Of a DNA stretch of 64,000 nucleotides, positions 49,709 to 58,717 are shown one piece after another. The stretch comes from Paraburkholderia youngii (lineage in GTDB: Bacteria; Pseudomonadota; Gammaproteobacteria; Burkholderiales; Burkholderiaceae). Under the pieces are notes generated by a model, which saw only the letters and a list, made by a program, of their open reading frames with translations, did no database searches and had not been told where the DNA came from. A program made the position numbers and the translations under genes. The number at the start of each line of letters is the position of its first letter. Position 1 is the first letter of the stretch. The stretch spans positions 620,001 through 684,000 of the forward strand of contig NZ_JAALDK010000002.1 of NCBI RefSeq assembly GCF_013366925.1. The letters are read 5' to 3'.

Positions 49709-50920
49709 ATGCCCATGTCAAGCCAACCATTTATCTCGTTCGACGGCGTCAGCAAGTCATACGACGGCGTGCATAGCGTCGTCGAGGGACTCGATCTCGA
49801 CGTCGGGCACGGTGAATTCGTTTCGCTGCTCGGTCCGTCCGGTTCCGGCAAGACCACGACACTGATGATGCTGGCGGGATTCGAATCGCCGACCCGCGGC
49901 GAAATCCGCCTTGCCGGCAAGCGTCTGGACGACAAGCCGCCGCATCGGCGCGATATCGGCATGGTGTTTCAGAACTATGCGCTGTTCCCGCACATGACGA
50001 TTGCCGAGAACGTCGCGTTTCCGCTGTCCGTGCGCAAGGTGAGCCGCAGCGAACAGAAAACGCGCGTGACGCGCGTGCTCGACATGGTGGAGTTATCGCA
50101 TCTGGCGGGGCGGCGGCCGTCGCAACTGTCGGGTGGCCAGCAGCAGCGTGTCGCGCTGGCTCGCGCGCTGGTCTTCGAGCCGAGCGTGGTGCTGATGGAT
50201 GAGCCGCTCGGCGCGCTCGACAAGCGCCTGCGCGAAACCATGCAATACGAAATCATGCGGCTGCATCGCGAACTGTCGCTGACGATCGTCTATGTGACCC
50301 ACGACCAGAACGAAGCACTGACGATGTCGAACCGCGTCGCCGTGTTTTCCGATGGACGCATCCAGCAGGCCGCCACGCCGACCGAACTCTATGAAAACGC
50401 GGCAAACGCATTCGTTGCCAATTTCGTCGGCGAGAACAATGGACTGACCGGTCGCGTCAATTCCGACGGCGGCGAATGGGCCGCGATGCAGCTGGCCGAC
50501 GGCAGCACGGTGCGCGGACGCCCAGGCGCCGGGCTCGCGTCAGGCGACGCGGCGGTGCTGGCGCTGCGACCCGAGCGCGCACACATCGCCGCGACGCCGG
50601 AAGCCGTGCAGGAAGCGACACGGCAGAACATGAACGTCGTGCACGCACTGGTCGAGGAACTCGTCTACTGCGGCGATCATCATCGCGTACATCTGAAGCT
50701 CGGCCATGGCGAAAGCATGGTCGTTAAGGTGCCGAACACACAGCACCACGATCTGCCCGCACTCGGCCGTCAGACCGCCGTGACCTGGCGACGCGACGAC
50801 TGCAAGGTGCTGCCCGCGATGGCGGCCGCGCCGAAATCTTCCGCCGTGTCCGGCGGCGCCGACTATTCCACCGTTGCCGTTCCCTCGTCCGCCTCGCCAC
50901 TTATCGCAGGAGCCAACTAG
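49709..50920 (+). CDS. ABC transporter ATPase, polyamine/opine type (PotA-like)
   Basis: A 403-residue ATPase with Walker A GPSGSGKTTT near residue 42, Q-loop, signature LSGGQQQRVALARAL, Walker B VVLMDEPLGALD and the H-loop VTHDQNEA. The C-terminal 150 residues carry a TOBE-type domain (ALRPERAHIA, VEELVYCGDHHRVHLKLGHGESMVVKV), which in this class senses the substrate or regulates transport. It follows the Rieske gene by 37 bases and comes just before the binding protein gene (2 bases), so all are one operon. Confidence 0.93.
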   Translation: MPMSSQPFISFDGVSKSYDGVHSVVEGLDLDVGHGEFVSLLGPSGSGKTTTLMMLAGFESPTRGEIRLAGKRLDDKPPHRRDIGMVFQNYALFPHMTIAENVAFPLSVRKVSRSEQKTRVTRVLDMVELSHLAGRRPSQLSGGQQQRVALARALVFEPSVVLMDEPLGALDKRLRETMQYEIMRLHRELSLTIVYVTHDQNEALTMSNRVAVFSDGRIQQAATPTELYENAANAFVANFVGENNGLTGRVNSDGGEWAAMQLADGSTVRGRPGAGLASGDAAVLALRPERAHIAATPEAVQEATRQNMNVVHALVEELVYCGDHHRVHLKLGHGESMVVKVPNTQHHDLPALGRQTAVTWRRDDCKVLPAMAAAPKSSAVSGGADYSTVAVPSSASPLIAGAN

Positions 50921-50922
50921 AA

Positions 50923-51978
50923 ATGAAGACCACGTTCTCGTCATTCCGGACCACCCTCGGGGCATGCGCGCTCGGGCTGTTTGCCACCACCACGGTTTAC
51001 GCGGCCGATACGATTTCCGTCGTCACCTTCGGCGGTGCGTATGAAGCGGCCGCGAAAAAAGCATGGTTCGAACCGTTCACCGCGAAAACCGGCAACCAGT
51101 TTTCCACCGAGTCCTACGATGGCGGCCTCGCCAAGTTGCAGGCAATGGAGCAGTCGAAGAACCCGACCTGGGATCTGATCGACCTCGAAACCAACGACGC
51201 GATCACCGCTTGCGACGAAGGCCTGATCGCCAAGTTCGACAAGAAGGCACTCGGCAACACCAGCGACTTCCTGCCGGGCTCGATCAGCGATTGCGCCGTC
51301 AGCGCGATGGTGTGGTCCACCGTCTATGCATACGACAGCAGCAAGCTGAAAACCGCGCCGACCACCATCAACGATTTCTTCGACCTGAACAAGTACCCCG
51401 GCAAGCGCGGCATGCGCAAGTCGCCGAAGGTCGCGATGGAATGGGCGTTGATCGCCGATGGCGTGGCGCCCAAGGACGTCTACAAGACGCTCTCCACGCC
51501 CGCCGGCGTCGACCGCGCGTTCAAGAAGCTCGACACGATCAAGCCGAGCATCGTCTGGTGGGAAGCGGGTGCGCAGGCGCCGCAGCTGCTCGCCGACGGC
51601 GCGGTCGTAATGACCCAGGCGTACAACGGCCGTATCGACGACGCCGTGCACAAGGACAAGAAGCCGTTCAAGATCGTCTGGGATGCGCAGGTGTACGACT
51701 ACGAATGGTGGGCCGTGGTCAACGGCGCGAAGCATGCCGACGCGGCGCAGAAGTTCATCGTCGCATCCTCGACGCCGCAGGCCTATGCGGACCTGTCGAA
51801 GTACATCGCTTACGCGCCGCCGCGCAAGGACGCCATTCCGCTGATCGACAAGGCGCGTCTCAACGATCTGCCGACGGCGCCGGAGAACTTCAAGCGTCCG
51901 CTGCAAATCAACGCGACGTTCTGGGCCGACAACGCGGATGCGATCAACAAGCGGTTCCAGAACTGGCTGACGCAGTAA
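50923..51978 (+). CDS. ABC transporter substrate-binding protein (PotD-like, type II)
   Basis: A 351-residue periplasmic protein with signal peptide ending at VYAA near residue 28 and the mature start DTISVVTFGGAYEAAAKKAWFEPFTAKTG. The WWEAGAQAPQLLADGAVVMTQAYNGRI block is characteristic of putrescine/spermidine-type binding proteins, and an acidic pocket is implied by several Asp and Glu in WDLIDLETNDAI. The ligand is probably a cationic amine or opine-like compound. Two bases separate it from the ATPase gene. Confidence 0.92.
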   Translation: MKTTFSSFRTTLGACALGLFATTTVYAADTISVVTFGGAYEAAAKKAWFEPFTAKTGNQFSTESYDGGLAKLQAMEQSKNPTWDLIDLETNDAITACDEGLIAKFDKKALGNTSDFLPGSISDCAVSAMVWSTVYAYDSSKLKTAPTTINDFFDLNKYPGKRGMRKSPKVAMEWALIADGVAPKDVYKTLSTPAGVDRAFKKLDTIKPSIVWWEAGAQAPQLLADGAVVMTQAYNGRIDDAVHKDKKPFKIVWDAQVYDYEWWAVVNGAKHADAAQKFIVASSTPQAYADLSKYIAYAPPRKDAIPLIDKARLNDLPTAPENFKRPLQINATFWADNADAINKRFQNWLTQ

Positions 51979-52017
51979 CGCCGGATCGAACGAACGTCAC
52001 CCGAGAGATCGAGCACG

Positions 52018-53274
52018 ATGAACACGCCCCTGCCATCCACCGCCCCTTTCGGCCGCGGCCCGCAGGCCGCGAACCGCGAGTCGTTCCGGGCTGCGCGCCG
52101 CAAGGCCGCGATGCGCGCATTGCTGCTGGCTTTGCCGTTGCTCGTCTTTCTGCTGGTGACGTTCGTTGCCCCGATCGCGAGCCTGCTCGCGCGCAGCGTG
52201 CGAAACCCTGAAGTGCGCACCGGCATGCCGCAGTTGAGCGCAACGCTGGCCGGATGGGACGGCGCGGGCTTGCCCGGCGAACCGGCCTTCGCCGCACTCG
52301 CGCACGATCTGAAGGACGCCAGCGAATCCGGCCAGCTCGGCAATATCGCGCGGCGCATGAACTTCTATCAACCGGAGTTCCGCAGCCTGCTGTTCAAGAC
52401 GGCGCGTGCCACACGTTCGGAGACGCCGGCGCAATGGAAACCCGCCCTGATCGATCTGGATGAACGCTGGAACGCGCCGGAAACCTGGCGTCTGCTCAAG
52501 CGTGCGTCGATCTCGCCCACACCCGACTATTTGCTGAACGCCGTCGACGCGCAAGTCGCGCCTGATGGTTCGGTGACGTCCGTCGCGGCGGACAGCGCCA
52601 TCTTCCGCGCGGCCTTTGGGCGCACGGTCACGATCAGTGCGACGGTCACGCTGCTGTGCCTGGTGCTGGGCTACCCGGTGGCTTATCTGCTCGCGACACT
52701 GCCTGAGAACCAGAGCAACCGGCTGATTCTGTTCGTGATCGTGCCGTTCTGGACCTCGCTGCTGGTGCGCACCACCGCGTGGTATGTGCTGCTGCAACCC
52801 GGTGGCGTGATCAATAGCGCGTTGCTCCGCTTCGGGATCATCAACCATCCGCTGCCGCTGATTTTCAATCGCACGGGTGTGTTGATCGGCATGACGCACA
52901 TCCTGCTGCCCTACATGATCCTCGCGATCTTTTCGGTCATGAAAGGCGTGCCGCCCGTGTACATGCGCGCGGCGAAATCGCTCGGCGCGCATCCGGCCGT
53001 GGCCTTCGTGCGCGTATATATTCCGCAGACGCTGCCGGGTGTCGGCGCGGGATGTTTTCTCGTGTTCGTGCTCGCGCTCGGTTATTACATCACCCCTGCC
53101 CTGCTAGGCGGCGCCGGCGACGAAATGATCAGCCAGCTGATCGCGTCGCAGACCAACGATCAGCTCAACTGGGGACTCGCGGGTGCGCTGTCGTGTTATC
53201 TGATCGCATTCACGGCGGTGTTCTACTTCATCTTCAACCGGCTGGTCGGTATCGACCGCTTGCGCTTCGGCTAA
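52018..53274 (+). CDS. ABC transporter permease (PotB-like) with a large N-terminal insert
   Basis: A 418-residue inner-membrane protein. TM1 is near 34-58; residues about 60-190 form a soluble insert (periplasmic by topology) rich in Asp/Pro and short repeats. The usual BPD_transp_1 core follows, beginning AFGRTVTISATVTLLCLVLGYPVAYLLATLP and including the coupling loop MRAAKSLGAHPAVAFVRVYIPQTLPG. Ordinary PotB proteins are about 290 residues, so the insert is an addition. It pairs with the PotC-like permease 66 bases downstream. Confidence 0.9.
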   Translation: MNTPLPSTAPFGRGPQAANRESFRAARRKAAMRALLLALPLLVFLLVTFVAPIASLLARSVRNPEVRTGMPQLSATLAGWDGAGLPGEPAFAALAHDLKDASESGQLGNIARRMNFYQPEFRSLLFKTARATRSETPAQWKPALIDLDERWNAPETWRLLKRASISPTPDYLLNAVDAQVAPDGSVTSVAADSAIFRAAFGRTVTISATVTLLCLVLGYPVAYLLATLPENQSNRLILFVIVPFWTSLLVRTTAWYVLLQPGGVINSALLRFGIINHPLPLIFNRTGVLIGMTHILLPYMILAIFSVMKGVPPVYMRAAKSLGAHPAVAFVRVYIPQTLPGVGAGCFLVFVLALGYYITPALLGGAGDEMISQLIASQTNDQLNWGLAGALSCYLIAFTAVFYFIFNRLVGIDRLRFG

Positions 53275-53340
53275 CGCGCCGCGCAAACGCCGCTAGCTGG
53301 TTGTCGCTCATTCGGATAGTCGATCAACAGGCAGACTCAG

Positions 53341-54168
53341 ATGAAAGACGGACGAACCCGGCTACTCTCGGAACGCATCTCGGGCGCGGCACTGCGCGTG
53401 CATTGCGCGCTGATTTTCTTTTTCCTCGTCGCGCCGATCCTCGCGATCGTGCCGCTGTCGTTCAACTCCGGCTCGTTCTTCTCGTACCCGATGCAGGGCT
53501 TCTCGCTGCGCTGGTACGCGCAGGCGCTGAGTTCGCCGGACTGGCAACGCGCGTTTGCGAACAGCATCGGCATTGGCGCGGCGTCGACGCTGATCGCGAC
53601 GGTGCTCGGCACGCTGGCCGCGCTCGGCCTGAGCCGCGCGCAGTTCCCTTACCGCTCGATCATCATGCCAATCATCGTGTCGCCGATGATCGTGCCGATC
53701 GTCGTCGTCGCGGCGGGGTTTTATCTGGTCTTTTCGCCGCTCGGGCTGGTCAATTCGTATACCGGCGTCGTGCTTGCGCATGCCGCGCTCGGTACGCCCT
53801 TCGTGGTGATTACCGTGACCGCTTCGCTGCTGTCGTTCGATCAAAGCCTGCTTCGCGCGGCGTCGGGTCTGGGTGCGCAGCCGTGGGTCGCATTTCGTCG
53901 CGTCACGCTGCCGCTGATCGCACCCGCCGTCGCAACCGGCAGTGTGTTTGCATTCGCGACATCGTTCGACGAAGTGATCGTCATTCTGTTCATCGGCGGC
54001 CCGGAGCAGCGCACCGTGCCGCGGCAGATGTGGAGCGGCATCCGTGACCAGATCGACCCGTCGATCCTCGCCGTGGCCACCCTGCTGATGGCGTTCGCGA
54101 TCGCCCTCTTCGCCTGCATGAACTGGCTGCGCAAGCGCGCGGCGGCGGCCAGCCGCTCGTTTGCCTGA
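53341..54168 (+). CDS. ABC transporter permease (PotC-like)
   Basis: A 275-residue inner-membrane permease with about six helices. The SLRWYAQALSSPDWQRAFANSIGIGAASTLIATVLGTLAALGL segment and the coupling loop LRAASGLGAQPWVAFRRVTLPLIAPAV are typical of PotC/YdcV. It completes the ABC importer with the PotB-like, PotD-like and PotA-like proteins encoded upstream, and it is the last gene of the Rieske operon. After it come 232 bases without a gene and without a clear terminator. Confidence 0.92.
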   Translation: MKDGRTRLLSERISGAALRVHCALIFFFLVAPILAIVPLSFNSGSFFSYPMQGFSLRWYAQALSSPDWQRAFANSIGIGAASTLIATVLGTLAALGLSRAQFPYRSIIMPIIVSPMIVPIVVVAAGFYLVFSPLGLVNSYTGVVLAHAALGTPFVVITVTASLLSFDQSLLRAASGLGAQPWVAFRRVTLPLIAPAVATGSVFAFATSFDEVIVILFIGGPEQRTVPRQMWSGIRDQIDPSILAVATLLMAFAIALFACMNWLRKRAAAASRSFA

Positions 54169-54400
54169 GGCGACTGTTGCGCCACTGCGATGGCGTCGAC
54201 ATGCGACTTGATGGCCTCCCTCTGACCGTCGGGCGTTGCCAGCCTCTTTGCGGCGAAGCCGGAACTCCTGGCGCGGCGGTCCTTGACAGTTAGTTGCAGT
54301 TTTATTAAGAAATATATTGAGCGCGTGAGTGCGTGGCGATATGCTTCGCATCGCCGCTAAACCACATGCAACGACCGAGGGTCGCGAAGGAAACGACAAC

Positions 54401-54850
54401 ATGCGATTGCGACGCATCACCGCACGACGCTCACCCGTGCATGGCATGGGACTGTTCGCGCTGCAGCCGATCGCCGCGGGCGAACGGGTCATCGAGTACA
54501 AGGGGGAAGTGACCAGCTGGCGGCGCGCCGCCGCCCGCCAGCGAGCCGACGCGGGCCACACGTTCGTGTTCGGTCTGTCCGATGGACGCGTGATCGACGG
54601 CAGCCGCGGCGGCAACAGCGCGCGGTATCTGAACCATGCGTGCGCCCCCAACTGCGAGGCCATCGAAACGGGCGACCGGGTGTTCATTCATGCGCTCGCC
54701 ACGATCGCCCCCGGGGAGGAGCTTTTCATCAACTACGGTCTGTCAGTGGACGGTGCGGTCACCGACGAGGTTCGCGCCCAGTACGCGTGTCATTGCGGTG
54801 CACCGGCATGTCGTCGAACCATGCTGGGAAATGACGGGTGGTCGTCGTAG
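54401..54850 (+). CDS. SET-domain protein (lysine methyltransferase-like)
   Basis: A 149-residue protein. Residues 5-120 form a compact SET domain: VHGMGLFALQPIAAGERVIEYKGEV, the catalytic GNSARYLNHACAPNCEA (NHxCxPNC) and GEELFINYG, which binds the cofactor. A post-SET cysteine cluster follows (YACHCGAPACR), usual for Zn binding near the active site. Bacterial SET proteins methylate lysine residues, often on ribosomal or other bacterial proteins, and a eukaryotic origin by transfer is often argued. ATG 54401 follows GAAGGA. It is a single gene after the ABC operon; its substrate is not known. Confidence 0.88.
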   Translation: MRLRRITARRSPVHGMGLFALQPIAAGERVIEYKGEVTSWRRAAARQRADAGHTFVFGLSDGRVIDGSRGGNSARYLNHACAPNCEAIETGDRVFIHALATIAPGEELFINYGLSVDGAVTDEVRAQYACHCGAPACRRTMLGNDGWSS

Positions 54851-54997
54851 TGCTGCCGCCGGCCTGACACAGTCAGGTCATTGCTGACGTTCAGACGTTG
54901 CCCTGGTCGGTCGGCACTCCTTGGCCGTTCGCACCTCAGCGGTCGTGAGCGACGCGTCTCGCAATAACTATTAAGTCGGCGGTTAAAGCAGCATGAT

Positions 54998-55690
54998 TCA
55001 CTGCCCCGGCGGATCTTTTACCTGGCCCTCTGCCGAGGGGCCAGGCGTGTGGCCAGGGAGGTTACCGCGGTCGCCTGGTGCTGGAAGACGCATTCTTAAC
55101 GCCTGAAGTTCGAGCGCCGCATTAAATAATTCGTCGTGCCGATCCTTCGTCATCTCGCCTGAACGAAGCTGACGTTCGAGAATGAGACAATTAGTTTCGG
55201 TTTCGAGCTCGATATCCAAAAGACGGAGCGTCCCGGGCTGCGTAATATCTGGTTGTGCCCGGCCGAGCCCATTCAGTAGAGCATTTCTTATTTGGATGAA
55301 CTTCGGCAGTCTTTCGCGAAGAAGCGGTGACAATCGTTGATAAAAATCGCCGTCATCCATCAGTTGCTTCATTGCGGAAGACTCGACTATCGCTGGGCCG
55401 TCTTTGGATGAAGGAACGGCAATATCGTTACCCTTCGATTTCAATTCCCCCATTTGTTTGAGTGACGAGAGCTGGCTCCTGATGGATTTGGCATCTTCGA
55501 TTGCGGCAAGCAACGCACCGTCCAACCGTTTTTCTGTCGGATCGGACGCAAAGATCAGCGGCAAAACAAAGAACAGAACTGTCAAAAGAAGACTCAGAAC
55601 TCCGACGAAAGTCCCCGCAAAAGTGAGCTTGCTGGGCAAAGACCATTTATTCCATTGTTCTTTTGTTGGAATCAGGAGCCAGTTTCGCAT
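54998..55690 (-). CDS. Low-GC protein with N-terminal transmembrane helix, unknown function
   Basis: A 230-residue protein. One or two N-terminal helices (SKLTFAGTFVGVLSLLLTVLFFVLPLIFA, residues 20-48) are followed by a soluble helical part with Lys/Glu-rich, partly coiled-coil segments (60-210). The WSLPSKLTFAGTF start is a common motif in unrelated membrane-anchored hypothetical proteins. Base composition is visibly less GC-rich than in the neighbouring genes, which suggests acquisition from elsewhere. No partner gene lies beside it. Family and function are not recognised. Confidence 0.75.
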   Translation of the reverse strand: MRNWLLIPTKEQWNKWSLPSKLTFAGTFVGVLSLLLTVLFFVLPLIFASDPTEKRLDGALLAAIEDAKSIRSQLSSLKQMGELKSKGNDIAVPSSKDGPAIVESSAMKQLMDDGDFYQRLSPLLRERLPKFIQIRNALLNGLGRAQPDITQPGTLRLLDIELETETNCLILERQLRSGEMTKDRHDELFNAALELQALRMRLPAPGDRGNLPGHTPGPSAEGQVKDPPGQ

Positions 55691-55897
55691 TTAAGTGCCC
55701 CCTATTAGCAACTTCGTTACCGGGGGACCGCTATCCGCCCTGGCTTCGACGGTGAGTCTCCTGGCTATACGGAAGTATATTGCACGGAAGATAGCTCGCT
55801 GCCCCGGTTCCAGACACGCGGCTCGACGACGTGACACGGATCGCCGACAATGTGCACTTCAAAACCATCAATAGCAAAAGACCGAAGGAAGGTAAGA

Positions 55898-56221
55898 ATG
55901 TCTATAGCGAACACCAGAGCCACTCCCTATTACGCGGTGATCTTCACGTCCATCCGAACCCCCGGGGACAACGGGTACGAAGACATGGCCGATGCAATGG
56001 TCGAAGCGGCCGCAAAACAGCCCGGATTCCTGGGCGTCGAGTCTGCGCGGGAGGAACTTGGAATTACGGTTTCCTATTGGGATAGCCTCGAATCCATCTC
56101 CGCCTGGAAACGTGATTCAATGCATCTGGTAGCACAACAGACCGGCCGGGAAAAATGGTACGAATCCTACAAAACCCGTATTTGCCTCGTTGAACGAGAC
56201 TACGACTTCTCGAGAATTTAG
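55898..56221 (+). CDS. Antibiotic biosynthesis monooxygenase (ABM)-domain protein
   Basis: A 107-residue ferredoxin-like protein: YYAVIFTSIRTPGDNGYEDMADAMVEAAAKQPGFLGVESA, then VSYWDSLESISAWKRDSMHL, the typical ABM domain. ATG 55898 has GGAAGG upstream. Members are small heme- or cofactor-free oxygenases or stress proteins. It lies 265 bases before the second Liv operon and is on the same strand; a functional connection is possible but not shown. Confidence 0.87.
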   Translation: MSIANTRATPYYAVIFTSIRTPGDNGYEDMADAMVEAAAKQPGFLGVESAREELGITVSYWDSLESISAWKRDSMHLVAQQTGREKWYESYKTRICLVERDYDFSRI

Positions 56222-56486
56222 TTTGCTGCGCCTTGTCTTTCGACTGCGCGGCACACGCCCGCCAACTTTATCGCTCGCATCGCGTCTGCGAATCGCAGAC
56301 GATTGGCTTCCAGACAGAAGTTATACGGCAGCCCATGTACAGGCGCGGTCGCGCATCCGACAGCGGGAAAACGCAGTCTTGTGGATTCCGTTGAACGCGT
56401 TCAAGATCGAATAGCGCGCGTTTCGCACGCGCGGACACACCATTCCGCGGTTCGAAAGATTCGACATCACGGTGAGGGAGAACCCT

Positions 56487-57749
56487 ATGAAAACACCAGG
56501 TCGTGTCCCCGCTTTCAGTCGGCGCACCATACTCAAAGCAACTGCCGCAACAGCCGCACTGCAGTTGGCGCCGCCCTTCATCATCAAGGCGCGCGGCGAA
56601 GCTCCGTTGCGAATCGGCATGGTCGATCCGCTGACGGGCGTCTATGCTGCGGTAGCACAGAATGAAGTGACGGGCGCACGGCTTGCCGTTCAGCAGATCA
56701 ATGCCCAAGGCGGCATTCTGGGACGCCCCGTGGAACTCATGGTCGAAGATTCGGCAAACGACGTCGGCACCGGCGTGCAGAAGGCGCGCAAGCTGATCGA
56801 ACGCGATCAGGTCACGTTCCTCATCGGCGACGTGAACTCCGGTATCGCCCAGGCCATTTCTCAGGTCAGCAATGAGAAGAAGGTGCTGCATATCGTTTCG
56901 GGCGGCCACACCGATACGATCACGGGCGTCGACTGCAAATGGAACGTTTATCGCGTTTGCAACACGACCAGCATGGAGGCGAACGCCGTCGCGAACCTGC
57001 TGTTCACCAAGTACGGCAAGAAGTGGCATTTCATCACACCGGACTACGCGTTCGGCCACACGCTGCAGAAGGCCGCGGCCGCCGATCTGCAGAAGCTCGG
57101 TGGCACGATGACCGGCAACGAGCTCACCCCGCTCGGCACGACCGACTTCTCCGCCTATCTGATCAAGGCGCGCGCGGCGAACCCCGACGTGCTGCTCGTG
57201 CTCCCGCAAGGCTCCGACATGGTCAACTGCCTGAAGCAGATCGCTCAGTTCGGTATCGGCAAGAGCATTCACATCGCCGGGCTGCAGCAGGAGCTCGAAT
57301 CGCTCGCGGCGATGCCGCCGGACGCGCGTGTCGGCATCTGGATGTTCGAGTGGTACTGGAAGCAGCCGGGGGTGCCGGGAGTCGAGAAGTTCGTGGCCGA
57401 CATCCGCAAGGTGAACGGCGGTAAGGTTCCCACCGCGCGTCACTGGTTCGGCTATACATCGGTGCATACCCTGGCCGCCATCGCCAACAAGGAAAAGACG
57501 CTCGACGCCAGAAAGCTCGCCGAAGCGCTCGGCGGCTTCGAGTTGGCGGACGACGTCAGGTTGCAGCCGAACAAGTGCTACTACCGCAAGGGGGATCACC
57601 AGCTGATGACGTCGTCGTTCGTGGGCGAAGCGCTATCCCAGCCGGCCGGCGACCCGGAAGACCTGTTCCGCGTGGAACGCGTGATCGCGGGTGACAAGAC
57701 CGCACCTCCCGAGAGTGAAACGGGCTGCAAGCTGCAGTGGCCCTCCTGA
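56487..57749 (+). CDS. Branched-chain amino-acid-type ABC transporter substrate-binding protein (Tat-exported)
   Basis: A 420-residue periplasmic binding protein of the same type I family as the one at 935 but clearly different. The N-terminus FSRRTILKATAATAALQLAPPFIIKARG is a twin-arginine signal, whereas the first copy uses Sec. Core motifs: LRIGMVDPLTGVYA, GARLAVQQINAQGGILGRPVELMVEDSAN, and VCNTTSMEANAVANLLFTKYGKKW. ATG 56487 has GGGAG upstream. Tat export hints at a need for folding or cofactor loading before export. The permeases and ATPases follow in the operon. Confidence 0.92.
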   Translation: MKTPGRVPAFSRRTILKATAATAALQLAPPFIIKARGEAPLRIGMVDPLTGVYAAVAQNEVTGARLAVQQINAQGGILGRPVELMVEDSANDVGTGVQKARKLIERDQVTFLIGDVNSGIAQAISQVSNEKKVLHIVSGGHTDTITGVDCKWNVYRVCNTTSMEANAVANLLFTKYGKKWHFITPDYAFGHTLQKAAAADLQKLGGTMTGNELTPLGTTDFSAYLIKARAANPDVLLVLPQGSDMVNCLKQIAQFGIGKSIHIAGLQQELESLAAMPPDARVGIWMFEWYWKQPGVPGVEKFVADIRKVNGGKVPTARHWFGYTSVHTLAAIANKEKTLDARKLAEALGGFELADDVRLQPNKCYYRKGDHQLMTSSFVGEALSQPAGDPEDLFRVERVIAGDKTAPPESETGCKLQWPS

Positions 57750-57759
57750 TAGCGCAAAT

Positions 57760-57779
57760 GCCCGGCGGGATCGCCGGGC
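57760..57779 (+). terminator. Strong hairpin between second binding protein gene and livH
   Basis: GCCCGGCG (57760-57767) pairs with CGCCGGGC (57772-57779) with loop GGAT. There is no T-run after it, so it is an attenuator or RNA-stabilising hairpin more than a full terminator. It is in the same relative place as the hairpin at 2190-2228. Confidence 0.6.
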
Positions 57780-57847
57780 GCGGTTCTCATTGCGCAAGCG
57801 GAAGCGAAGCACGGGCGCCACGGGCGCCATAACAAGAATGGTGGGCG

Positions 57848-58717
57848 ATGACTGAACTGCTGCTCTTCAACGTCACCAACGGTCTGATCATCGGCGCGTT
57901 TTACGTGCTGATGGCGCTCGGGTTATCGCTCATTCTCAACCTGAGCAACGTCATCAACTTCGCTCACGGCGGCTTCCTCGTTGCTGGCGGCTATGTTGCC
58001 TATACGATCACGCCCTACGTCGGCTTCTGGGGCGCGCTGCTGATCGCGCCGCCGTGCATCGCGCTGATCGGCCTCGCCATCGAACGGGTGCTGATCCGAC
58101 GAGTCTATGGGCGCGACCCGCTCTACAGCCTGCTCCTGACGTTCGGCCTTGCCTTCATCTTCGAGGACGGCACCCGCTTCATCTGGGGCGCGCAAGGCAA
58201 ACCGGTGACCATTCCGTCGGTGCTGTCCCAGCCTTTGAGCAATACGTTGTTCTTCGTCACCGGCTATCGCCTCTTCATGGTCGTCACGGTGGCGGCGACG
58301 GTAGCGCTGCTTTTCGTCCTGCTACGCTATAGCCGACTCGGCATCCGTATCCGCGCCGGTACCCTCGACCTCGAAACCGTGGCAGCGCTCGGCATCAACG
58401 TGGGCAGGCTGCGTTCGTTCAATTTTGCCGTCGGCGCCTTTCTCGCCGGTCTGAGCGGAGTGCTCGCCGCCGGCCAGCTTGGCCTGGAGCCGACGATGGG
58501 AACCGGGCTCCTGATGCCGAGCTTCATTGCAATCATCGTCGGCGGCGTTGGCAGCCTCACGGGCACGCTGCTCGGCGGCCTGCTGATCGGCGTCGCCTCC
58601 GGCATCACGGCGGTGTTTCTGCCCGCGGCAAGCGAAGCGATCATCTACGTGCTGATGGCCGTCGTGCTGCTGCTGCGCCCCCGCGGCCTGCTCGGCGAGG
58701 AGGGCATGCTGACATGA
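57848..58717 (+). CDS. livH: LivH-type branched-chain amino-acid ABC permease, second system
   Basis: A 289-residue permease. FNVTNGLIIGAFYVLMALGLSLILNLSNVINFAHGGFLV is the LivH start, and TVAALGINVGRLRSFNFAVGAFLAGLSGVLA the coupling segment. It follows the binding protein gene by 98 bases and a hairpin. Its stop overlaps the LivM start by four bases (ATGA). Confidence 0.93.
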   Translation: MTELLLFNVTNGLIIGAFYVLMALGLSLILNLSNVINFAHGGFLVAGGYVAYTITPYVGFWGALLIAPPCIALIGLAIERVLIRRVYGRDPLYSLLLTFGLAFIFEDGTRFIWGAQGKPVTIPSVLSQPLSNTLFFVTGYRLFMVVTVAATVALLFVLLRYSRLGIRIRAGTLDLETVAALGINVGRLRSFNFAVGAFLAGLSGVLAAGQLGLEPTMGTGLLMPSFIAIIVGGVGSLTGTLLGGLLIGVASGITAVFLPAASEAIIYVLMAVVLLLRPRGLLGEEGMLT

